This document shows positions 57,888 to 64,000 of a stretch of 64,000 bases of DNA, piece after piece. Position numbers and translations under genes: made by a program. The stretch covers positions 124,001 to 188,000 of the forward strand of contig NZ_QEOO01000036.1 of assembly GCF_003121585.1 (NCBI RefSeq), in the 5' to 3' direction. This stretch comes from Nocardioides speluncae. Lineage in GTDB: Bacteria; Actinomycetota; Actinomycetes; Propionibacteriales; Nocardioidaceae. The stretch's first letter is position 1. The number at the start of each line of letters is the position of its first letter. The notes beneath the pieces are model-generated. The model saw only the letters and a program-made list of their open reading frames with translations. It did no database searches and had not been told where the DNA came from.

Positions 57888-58924
57888 AGGTCCTGCTCAC
57901 CGGCTCGGCCGGCTTCATCGGCTCCGCGATCGCGGTCGCACTGGAGGCGCGCGGCGACGAGGTGGTCCGGGTGGACGCGATGCTGCCGGTCGCGCACGGC
58001 GCGGCGGCCGCCCCCGCGGGCACCCACCTGCTCGACGTGCGGGACGCCGGCGCCTGGACGGACCTGCGGGGGGTCGACGCGGTCTGCCATCAGGCGGCGC
58101 TGGTCGGCGCCGGCACTGACGTGGCCGATCTGCCGGCGTACGCCGCGCACAACGACCTCGGCACCGCCGCGCTGCTCGCCGCGATGGCGGGTGCCGGTGT
58201 CGACCGGCTGGTGCTGGCCTCCTCGATGGTCGTGTACGGCGAGGGCCGGTACTCCTGCACCGAGCACGGCCGCCAGGACCCGCCTCCGCGGGTTCGCGCC
58301 GAGCTGGAAGCGGGGGAGTTCGACAACCGCTGTCCGCGCTGCGGGGCCGCGCTGGCTTGGCAGCCGGTGCCCGAGGACGCACCGCTTGACCCGCGCAGCA
58401 GCTACGCCGCGAGCAAGGTCGCCCAGGAGCACTATGCCCGGGCCTGGGCCAGGCAGACCGGCGGCAGCGTGGTCGCGCTGCGCTACCACAACGTCTACGG
58501 GCCGGGGATGCCGCGGGACACGCCGTACTCGGGCGTGGCGGCGCTGTTCCGGTCGTCGCTGGAGCGCGGCGAGGCGCCGCAGGTCTTCGAGGACGGCGGC
58601 CAGCTGCGCGACTTCGTGCACGTCGTCGACGTCGCCCGCGCCAACCTGGGCGCGCTGGACGCCCTCGAGGACCGAGGCACCGGCAAGGTCGCGGCGTACA
58701 ACGTCTGCTCCGGCGTCCCGATCTCGATCCTGGAGGTCGCCGGCCTGGTGGCGCTGGGGAGCGCGACACCGCGGTGCCCCGTGGTCACCGGCGGCTACCG
58801 GCTCGGCGACGTCCGGCACGTCGTGGCCTCGCCCGACCTGGCCGCGCGTGAGCTCGGCTTCCGCGCGCGGATCCGGCCCGAGGCCGGGCTTCCCGACTTC
58901 GCCACCGCGCCACTGCGCGCCTGA
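57884..58924 (+). CDS. NAD-dependent nucleotide-sugar epimerase/dehydratase with zinc-knuckle insert
   Basis: 346 residues from the GTG at 57884. GSAGFIGSAI cofactor motif, LASSMVVYGEG, catalytic SSYAASK, and RYHNVYGPGMP. An insert FDNRCPRCGAAL forms a CxxC knuckle, as in a subset of dTDP-L-rhamnose-4-epimerase-like proteins. It changes an NDP-sugar for the glycosyltransferases downstream (inference). Confidence 0.9.
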   Translation: MKVLLTGSAGFIGSAIAVALEARGDEVVRVDAMLPVAHGAAAAPAGTHLLDVRDAGAWTDLRGVDAVCHQAALVGAGTDVADLPAYAAHNDLGTAALLAAMAGAGVDRLVLASSMVVYGEGRYSCTEHGRQDPPPRVRAELEAGEFDNRCPRCGAALAWQPVPEDAPLDPRSSYAASKVAQEHYARAWARQTGGSVVALRYHNVYGPGMPRDTPYSGVAALFRSSLERGEAPQVFEDGGQLRDFVHVVDVARANLGALDALEDRGTGKVAAYNVCSGVPISILEVAGLVALGSATPRCPVVTGGYRLGDVRHVVASPDLAARELGFRARIRPEAGLPDFATAPLRA

Positions 58925-58929
58925 CCAGG

Positions 58930-59025
58930 ACGTCATACGGATCGCGAGCAATAGGGCTCTCGGTGTATGACGTGCCGCGCGACGTCATGCGGTGCGCATG
59001 CAGTAGCTGTCGTTTCGTATGACGT
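58930..59025. repeat. Two 52-bp palindromic units between convergent genes
   Basis: ACGTCATAC (58930) and GTATGACGT (58965), then ACGTCATGC (58982) and GTATGACGT (59017). Each pair is separated by exactly 26 bases, and the units are 52 bp apart. Likely a REP-type repeat doubling as a terminator. Confidence 0.75.
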
Positions 59026-59052
59026 CCGGCCCGAGACGCCGCCCCCGCGCCG

Positions 59053-60384
59053 TCACCAGGTGGTGCGCAGGAGGTGTTGGACGGCGACGGCGAGCACGAT
59101 CTGCAGGACCAGGCCGGCCCGGCGCCAGCGCTCGGGCAGCAGCGCGCATGCGACCAGCAGCCACGGCACGAACGGCAGCCAGATCCGCTCCACCTCGGCC
59201 TTGCTCATCTGCGAGGCGTTCGCGGCCAGCACCATCGCCGCACCCGCTCCTGCGAGCCAGAGCACCACTCGCTCCTCGACATCGGCGATGGTACGTCGAA
59301 CCCGGGTCGCGGCGTGACCGAGTGCCGCGCCCGCGAGCGGGCCGGCGCTGAAGAACAGGCAGGCGAGGTTCGCCCAGGTCCAGTACGCCGCCGGCCGCGC
59401 ACTCGCGACGCCGGCCCAGTAGCGCTCGCGCAGCACCGGGAACGCCTCCCACCAGTAGAACCCGTACGCCGCGTACGCGAGGACCACGGTGAGCGCGGCG
59501 GCGACCGCCGGCACCAGCGGACGCCACGACCGGGCCACCACCAGCACCGCGACAGCGAGCAGGCCCAGCAGCGGCAGGCCGTAGGACAGCATCACGCAGT
59601 AGCCGAGCAGCAGCCCCGCGGACACCGACCAGGCCAGGCTGCGGCGGGTCGCGGCCAATGCCAGGGCGGCGACGCCCCACGCGGCCACTGCCGCGAACAT
59701 GCCGTCCGCCGAGACGCACTGCCAGATAGCCGCCGGCCCGAACGTCAGGAACGGAGCCGCCCGGCGGGCGGCGCCCTCCGCGCCGAGAGTGCGCATCGTC
59801 GACATCACCGCCACCGCCGTCGAAGCCGCGAAGGCGGTCACCACCAGCCCGGCCGCGAAGCCGCTGCCCAGCCCGATCCGTACCAACACCACGAAGAAGG
59901 TCAGCGCGCCGGGCGGGTGGCCGGCGATGTGCACCGGCCAGTTGGACGGCTCGGCGTCGAACGGGATCCGGCTGACGTAGATCTCTAGGGTCGCCGGTAG
60001 GTCGTCGGTGGCGCGGGCGGTGCCGAGGTACTCGTACTGGGTGTTCAGGATGTCGCCCACGCCGCCGGGACCGTCCACGAAGGCCAGCGCGAGCAGCCAG
60101 GCCAGGCCGGCGGCGTACACAGCCGTCAGCAGGCGCGGCCAGCTCAGCCGCTCGGCCAGGTCGACAGCCCGCAGGCTGGCGAGTACGGCGAGCAGCACCG
60201 CCGGCAGCGTGCCCGGGCCGAGCCGCGGGTCGAGGTAGGCGTGCAGCGGCGGGAACGAGCGGACGTGGACGTTCCAGTCGAACAGGGGCGGGATCGTCAG
60301 CGCCGCCAGCATCAGCGCCACCGCGACCGCCAGGCCGGTCCGCGCACCTCGGGTGGTCACGGTCGCGAGCTGGGTCGTCGCCAT
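59053..60384 (-). CDS. Polytopic membrane protein, GT-C-like
   Basis: 443 residues, about 11 spans. First extracytoplasmic loop FDWNVHVRSFPPLHAYLD; HPPG motif in HIAGHPPGALTFF, seen in GT39/GT87-like mannosyl- and arabinosyltransferases. No soluble domain. Probably transfers a polyprenyl-linked sugar outside the membrane; family not certain. It lies between the epimerase and the GT2 but on the other strand. Confidence 0.75.
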   Translation of the reverse strand: MATTQLATVTTRGARTGLAVAVALMLAALTIPPLFDWNVHVRSFPPLHAYLDPRLGPGTLPAVLLAVLASLRAVDLAERLSWPRLLTAVYAAGLAWLLALAFVDGPGGVGDILNTQYEYLGTARATDDLPATLEIYVSRIPFDAEPSNWPVHIAGHPPGALTFFVVLVRIGLGSGFAAGLVVTAFAASTAVAVMSTMRTLGAEGAARRAAPFLTFGPAAIWQCVSADGMFAAVAAWGVAALALAATRRSLAWSVSAGLLLGYCVMLSYGLPLLGLLAVAVLVVARSWRPLVPAVAAALTVVLAYAAYGFYWWEAFPVLRERYWAGVASARPAAYWTWANLACLFFSAGPLAGAALGHAATRVRRTIADVEERVVLWLAGAGAAMVLAANASQMSKAEVERIWLPFVPWLLVACALLPERWRRAGLVLQIVLAVAVQHLLRTTW

Positions 60385-60435
60385 GCCGCCGACGATAGGA
60401 CCGACCGACCGGCCAGCGGACGTCGTACCCGGCTT

Positions 60436-60453
60436 CGTCAGCGTTTCGTAAGG
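60436..60453 (+). promoter_or_regulatory. 18-bp upstream element, copy 1
   Basis: CGTCAGCGTTTCGTAAGG, 78 bp before the secreted-protein start at 60532. Differs by one base from 61103-61120. Candidate activator site. Confidence 0.5.
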
Positions 60454-60531
60454 GGTTTGGGTCCCTGGGCCTACGAGCAGGGTCGCCGCTGGTGCCAGCC
60501 TGCTGAGAGGTTCCTTCTACAGGAGGCAGAC

Positions 60532-61062
60532 ATGCATCAGAGCACTCGGACCTGGCGTGCCTTCACCGCGCTGCTGACCGGACTCCTCATCGTCGTCGCG
60601 ACCTCGCTGGTCGCGGCGGCACCCGCCGAGGCGCGGGCAACCAGGCTCTCGCACCGCGAGGCCGCCAAGAGCCTCCGCGCCGCCAACATCACCTGGTCCT
60701 CCACGGGTGGCTGCAGCGACCGGAACAACCCGACCTGTACGTCGTTCTCCAAGATCCGGCGCTCGACGGTCCGCGGCATCAGGACCTTCAAGCGCGCCAG
60801 TCACTGCCGGGTCCACATCACCGGCGCCACCGAGACCGGCCACGACACCTCCCTGCGCTACAGCCACTGGCGGGGCTGGAAGGTCGACATCTCCAAGACC
60901 CGCTGTGTGAAGCGGTACATCCGCAACAACTTCCGCAACCTCGGCCTCACCCGAGGAGTGCCGACGTGGCGCTCGTCGGGCGGCAACGTCTACCGCGACG
61001 AGGGCGACCACTGGGACATCGCCTACTGCTACCACCAGCCCCGCTGTGTGAGTGGGTCCTGA
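60532..61062 (+). CDS. Secreted protein with M15/hedgehog-type zinc motif
   Basis: 176 residues from the ATG at 60532 with AGGAGG upstream. Signal peptide about 1-36 (LLIVVATSLVAAAPAEA). The mature part has six cysteines in likely pairs. SHWRGWKVDIS gives H-x6-D, and DEGDHWDIAY gives E-x2-H, the zinc/catalytic pattern of M15 DD-carboxypeptidases and hedgehog-like folds. Probable peptidoglycan peptidase or related binder; not proven. Confidence 0.75.
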   Translation: MHQSTRTWRAFTALLTGLLIVVATSLVAAAPAEARATRLSHREAAKSLRAANITWSSTGGCSDRNNPTCTSFSKIRRSTVRGIRTFKRASHCRVHITGATETGHDTSLRYSHWRGWKVDISKTRCVKRYIRNNFRNLGLTRGVPTWRSSGGNVYRDEGDHWDIAYCYHQPRCVSGS

Positions 61063-61102
61063 TGGCTAGCAGCCGGACGGCGTCGGTGGTCCGCGTGACC
61101 AC

Positions 61103-61120
61103 CGTCAGCGTTCCGTAAGG
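61103..61120 (+). promoter_or_regulatory. 18-bp upstream element, copy 2
   Basis: CGTCAGCGTTCCGTAAGG, 43 bp before the GT2 start at 61164. One mismatch to 60436-60453. Confidence 0.5.
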
Positions 61121-61163
61121 CTTTACGGGCCCGCAGGGCCTCGCGCGTTCCTAGCGTGAAGTC

Positions 61164-61823
61164 ATGCGAACAGACTGCACGCTGATCCTCCCGTGCCGGG
61201 ACGAGGCAGCGGCGCTCCCGGGAGTCATCGCGACCGTGCCGGCGGGCCTCGCCGTGATCGTGGTCGACAACGGCTCGACCGACGGTACGGCGGACACCGC
61301 TCGCCGGCTCGGCGCCACGGTGGTCACCGAGCCGGCGCCCGGGTACGGCGCCGCCGTGCATGCGGGGGTGCTCGCCGCGAACGGCGAGTACGTCGCGGTG
61401 ATGGACGGTGACGGCTCGTTCGACCCGGCCGACCTGCTCCCACTGCTCGACGACGTGACGGCCGGACGAGCGACGATGGCGGTTGGCCGGCGCCGTCCAG
61501 TACGGCGTGCGGTGTGGCCGTGGCATGCCAGGCTCGGCAACGGGCTGGTCGTGGCCTGGTTGCGCCGTACCGCCGGGCTGCCGGTCCACGACATCGCGCC
61601 GATGCGGGTCTGCCGGCGCGCCGACCTGTTGGCGCTCGGCGTACATGACCGGCGGTTCGGCTACCCCGTCGAGCTCCTCCACAAGGCCACGCTGGCCGGC
61701 TGGCGGCTGACCGAGCACGACGTGGCCTACCACCCCCGTGCCGCCGGCACTCGCTCCAAGGTCTCCGGCTCGGTCCGCGGCACCGCACGCGCAGCCCGCG
61801 ACTTCTGGCGGGTGCTCGCATGA
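61164..61823 (+). CDS. Glycosyltransferase family 2
   Basis: 219 residues. GT-A fold: TLILPCRDEAAALPGVI, IVVDNGSTDGTAD, MDGDGSFDPADLLPLL (DxD). Lacks membrane spans. It could transfer a sugar to polyprenyl phosphate (DPM-like) or to a soluble acceptor. Its stop overlaps the DUF2064 start (ATGA at 61820). Confidence 0.9.
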   Translation: MRTDCTLILPCRDEAAALPGVIATVPAGLAVIVVDNGSTDGTADTARRLGATVVTEPAPGYGAAVHAGVLAANGEYVAVMDGDGSFDPADLLPLLDDVTAGRATMAVGRRRPVRRAVWPWHARLGNGLVVAWLRRTAGLPVHDIAPMRVCRRADLLALGVHDRRFGYPVELLHKATLAGWRLTEHDVAYHPRAAGTRSKVSGSVRGTARAARDFWRVLA

Positions 61824-62563
61824 CCAGCCTCCCCGACGGGATAGTCCAGTACGTTCCGCATCACTTTCGGCCGGAAAGTGATGTCAAACGGCCTGGACTA
61901 TCCCGACCTCGCGCCCTGGTGGTGGCCAAGGCGCCGGTGCCGGGGGAGGTGAAGACCCGGCTGGGGCGGGAGGTCGGGATGGCGGTCGCGGCCGAGCTGG
62001 CCGCGGCGGCGCTGGCCGACACGCTCGACGCGTGCGCGATCGCCTTCGGCCCACGTCACTGTCACCTCTCCCTCGCCGGGGACCTCGACCAGGCGATCGA
62101 CGCCGACGAGATCCTGGCCAGGCTCGCCGGCTGGACGATCCACGAGCAGGCAGGCGACGGGCTGGCTGCCCGCCTGGCCCGGGCCCATCAGGACGCGGCC
62201 GCCGACGGTGACGTCGTCGTCCAGATCGCGATGGACACCCCGCAGGTGACGCCGCGCCAACTGCGCGCGGTCGCCGCTCGGACCGCTGAGGGCCACGCCG
62301 TGCTCGGCCCTGCGACCGACGGCGGCTGGTGGGTGCTCGCCGTCGCCGAGCCGGACGCGCGTGCGACGGCGGCGGCGCTGGTCGACGTACCGATGTCCAC
62401 CGCGCAGACCGGCCATGCCACCCAGGCCGCGCTCGAGCGCGCGGGTCTGCGGGTCAGGCCGACCTACTTGCTGCGCGACGTCGACACCGCTGCTGACGCC
62501 CGGGCGGTCGCTCGGGCGATGCCGGCTGGCCGGTTCAAGGCAGCCTGGGAGCGGGTTACCTGA
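61820..62563 (+). CDS. DUF2064/TIGR04282-type nucleotidyl- or glycosyltransferase
   Basis: 247 residues. The conserved fold starts at ALVVAKAPVPGEVKTRLG (about residue 32); QIAMDTPQVTP and LGPATDGGWWVLAV follow. Family often named 'arsenosugar biosynthesis glycosyltransferase'; real substrates are mostly unknown. The N-terminal ~28 residues are coded by a 67-bp palindrome (61838-61904), absent from typical members. One-base overlap with the next gene (TGATG). Confidence 0.88.
   Translation: MTSLPDGIVQYVPHHFRPESDVKRPGLSRPRALVVAKAPVPGEVKTRLGREVGMAVAAELAAAALADTLDACAIAFGPRHCHLSLAGDLDQAIDADEILARLAGWTIHEQAGDGLAARLARAHQDAAADGDVVVQIAMDTPQVTPRQLRAVAARTAEGHAVLGPATDGGWWVLAVAEPDARATAAALVDVPMSTAQTGHATQAALERAGLRVRPTYLLRDVDTAADARAVARAMPAGRFKAAWERVT
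61838..61904. repeat. Nested palindrome inside the DUF2064 gene
   Basis: Outer arms GGGATAGTCCAG (61838-61849) / CTGGACTATCCC (61893-61904), 12 bp perfect; inner arms CATCACTTTC (61859-61868) / GAAAGTGATG (61874-61883), 10 bp perfect. It stays in frame. Confidence 0.85.
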
Positions 62564-63198
62564 TGACCGTTCTTCCGTTCTCCGCGGTCTGGTCGTCGGC
62601 GCTGCGAGGCGAGCCGTGCACGGTCTGGGGACTGCACGCGCTGCCCGAGCTGGTGCCGCTGCCGCACTGGCACGGCCATCCGGTCGCGGCCGACGAGGCC
62701 CTGCTCGGCCACTGCGTCGGAGCCACCATCGACATCGGGTGCGGCCCCGGTCGGCTGACCGCGCACCTCGCCCGTGAGGGCCACACCGTGCTCGGCATCG
62801 ACGTGGTCCCGGAGGCCGTCCGACAGACCCAGGCGCGGGGCGGACCGGCGATCGTGCGCAGCGTGTTCGAGGCGCTGCCCGGCGAGGGTCGCTGGCAGAC
62901 CGCGCTGCTCGCCGACGGCAACATCGGCATCGGCGGCGACCCCGCCGTGCTGCTGCGCCGGACCCGGACCCTGCTCGCGCCCGGCGGTCGCGTGGTCGCG
63001 GACCTGGCGCCGCCGGGGACCGGCGTCCAGTCGCAGCCGCTGCGGATCGAGACCGCGACCGGCCTCAGCCGGCCGTTCCAATGGGCGCTGGTGGGAGCCG
63101 ATGCGGCCGCCGCGGTCGCCCGGGAGGCCGGGCTGAGCGTCGAGCTCCTGGAGCAGTACGACGACCGCTGGTTCGCCGTACTCGGGAGGGGCACCTGA
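62563..63198 (+). CDS. Class I SAM-dependent methyltransferase
   Basis: 211 residues. TIDIGCGPGRLTAHLAREG (motif I), LGIDVVPEAV (beta-2), LLADGNIGIGGDP (motif II-III). Starts within the previous stop and ends within the next start (TGATG on both sides), so it is coupled to the DUF2064 and molybdenum genes. Acceptor unknown. Confidence 0.9.
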   Translation: MTVLPFSAVWSSALRGEPCTVWGLHALPELVPLPHWHGHPVAADEALLGHCVGATIDIGCGPGRLTAHLAREGHTVLGIDVVPEAVRQTQARGGPAIVRSVFEALPGEGRWQTALLADGNIGIGGDPAVLLRRTRTLLAPGGRVVADLAPPGTGVQSQPLRIETATGLSRPFQWALVGADAAAAVAREAGLSVELLEQYDDRWFAVLGRGT

Positions 63199-64000
63199 TG
63201 CGACTGCCCGACGAGAGGGACTTCAGCACCCGCCTCCGCGACCCGGCGATCACCTCACGGGTCGGCCTCTGGCTCGGCATCAGCTTCGCGACCTGCTTCC
63301 TCACCGGCCTGGTCAGCCACTGGGCGCAGTCGCCCGACCCGTGGCTGGCGTTCCCGACCCGCCCGGTGTGGGGATACCGCCTCACCCAGGGCCTGCACGT
63401 CGTCTCCGGGACGATGGCGGTCCCGCTGCTGCTGGTGAAGCTCTGGACGGTCTACCCGAAGCTCTTCGCGCGGCCGCCCCGCCGGGTCCGCGAGCTCGCT
63501 CTGCACGGCGCCGAGCGGGTCTCGATCGCGGTCCTGATCTCGGCCGCGATCTTCCAGCTGGCGACCGGCCTGGCCAACTCCGCGCAGTGGTACCCGTGGG
63601 CGTTCCGCTTCGTTCCCACCCACTACGCCGTGGCGTGGATCGCGATCGGGGCCCTCGCGATCCACGTCGCGGTCAAGCTGCCGATCGTCCGCGCCAGTCT
63701 GGGTCGAGCAGGTCGCGCAGCGACCGTCGCCGAGACCACCACGCTCGAAGATGGGCTCTCTCGCCGCGGCCTGCTCCGGACCACCTGGCTGGCCGCCGGC
63801 GTGGCCGCACTCGCGACCGCCGGCAGCACGGTGCCGCTGCTCCGGCACGTCTCGGTCTTCGGGGTCAGGTCCGGCGACGGCCCGGGCGGCATCCCGATCA
63901 ACAAGTCGGCGAAGGCGGCCGATGTGGTGGCGGCGGCGACCAACCCGGCGTACCGCTTGAGCATTGGGTACGGCGACCGCGAGCTCACCCTCTCCCGTGA
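63198..64000 (+). CDS. Membrane-bound molybdopterin-dependent oxidoreductase (partial)
   Basis: At least 267 residues, open at the window end. Four N-terminal spans: LWLGISFATCFLTGLV, LHVVSGTMAVPLLLVKLW, SIAVLISAAIFQLATGLA and YAVAWIAIGALAIHVAV, with His residues placed for b-type haem. Then an RR-type signal (SRRGLLRTTWLAAGVAALA) before GDGPGGIPINKSAKAA, the start of a sulfite-oxidase-like Moco domain. Expected outside the membrane after Tat export. Substrate unknown; the Moco cysteine lies beyond the window. Confidence 0.85.
   Translation, partial: MRLPDERDFSTRLRDPAITSRVGLWLGISFATCFLTGLVSHWAQSPDPWLAFPTRPVWGYRLTQGLHVVSGTMAVPLLLVKLWTVYPKLFARPPRRVRELALHGAERVSIAVLISAAIFQLATGLANSAQWYPWAFRFVPTHYAVAWIAIGALAIHVAVKLPIVRASLGRAGRAATVAETTTLEDGLSRRGLLRTTWLAAGVAALATAGSTVPLLRHVSVFGVRSGDGPGGIPINKSAKAADVVAAATNPAYRLSIGYGDRELTLSR

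Overview
The window is high-GC DNA, densely coding, with many ATGA/GTGA gene overlaps, frequent GTG and TTG starts and few Shine-Dalgarno sites. It carries the actinobacterial ftsK, rimO, pgsA, cinA and clgR genes in order. An arfABC-like operon, lhr-nei2, DUF3046 and 'SigE-family' sigma factors all point to an actinomycete, most likely a Propionibacteriales/Nocardioides-type soil organism. That assignment is inference from gene content and codon use. No rRNA, tRNA, IS element or CRISPR array was found.

Layout. 0-4 kb: a MocR-type regulator divergent from a three-gene operon (beta-hydroxyacid dehydrogenase, metallophosphoesterase, inositol-monophosphatase family). 4-10.6 kb: secreted hydrolases (lipase, sphingomyelinase-like phosphodiesterase, PA-domain M4 metalloprotease with Ig-like repeats) and an SDR. 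10.9-20.3 kb: chromosome maintenance and envelope core: ftsK, a RodZ-like gene, an arfABC-like operon ending in a repeat protein, rimO, pgsA. 20.4-32.8 kb: an accessory block inserted between pgsA and cinA. It holds a 1865-residue secreted VWD-type protein with nine repeats, an unknown 387-residue protein, and a giant ExeM/NucH nuclease-5'-nucleotidase. 32.8-41.2 kb: cinA, clgR, a doubly broken TAP-like hydrolase, a 31-bp repeat array, and nei2-lhr. 41.3-48 kb: three ECF-type sigma factors, each followed by a membrane-anchored partner (one partner is a tandem M23 peptidase), plus an SDR behind a KstR-like operator. 48-51.8 kb: a leftward run of AraC regulator, BBE oxidoreductase, frameshifted DHFR-like gene and epimerase. 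51.9-57 kb: an ABC-2 exporter, DM13 protein, methyltransferase, DUF3046 and MFS transporter. 57-64 kb: MTA phosphorylase, nucleotide-sugar epimerase, a GT-C-like membrane protein, a secreted M15-like protein, GT2, a DUF2064 transferase, a methyltransferase and a membrane molybdopterin oxidoreductase that runs off the end.

How they work together. The ftsK-to-clgR genes are housekeeping (chromosome segregation, S12 modification, phosphatidylglycerophosphate synthesis, NMN deamidation, Clp control). Secreted hydrolases that scavenge peptides, lipids and nucleic acids surround them. The most interesting undescribed candidates are the sigma factor/M23 signalling modules with a shared upstream element, the large VWD-repeat protein with a nuclease-like N-terminus, the arfABC-like operon with an expanded repeat protein, and the 57-64 kb glycan/redox cluster. 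Several small lesions (one frameshift plus one nonsense codon in one gene, one frameshift in another, a possible third) and several families of palindromic intergenic repeats are also present.
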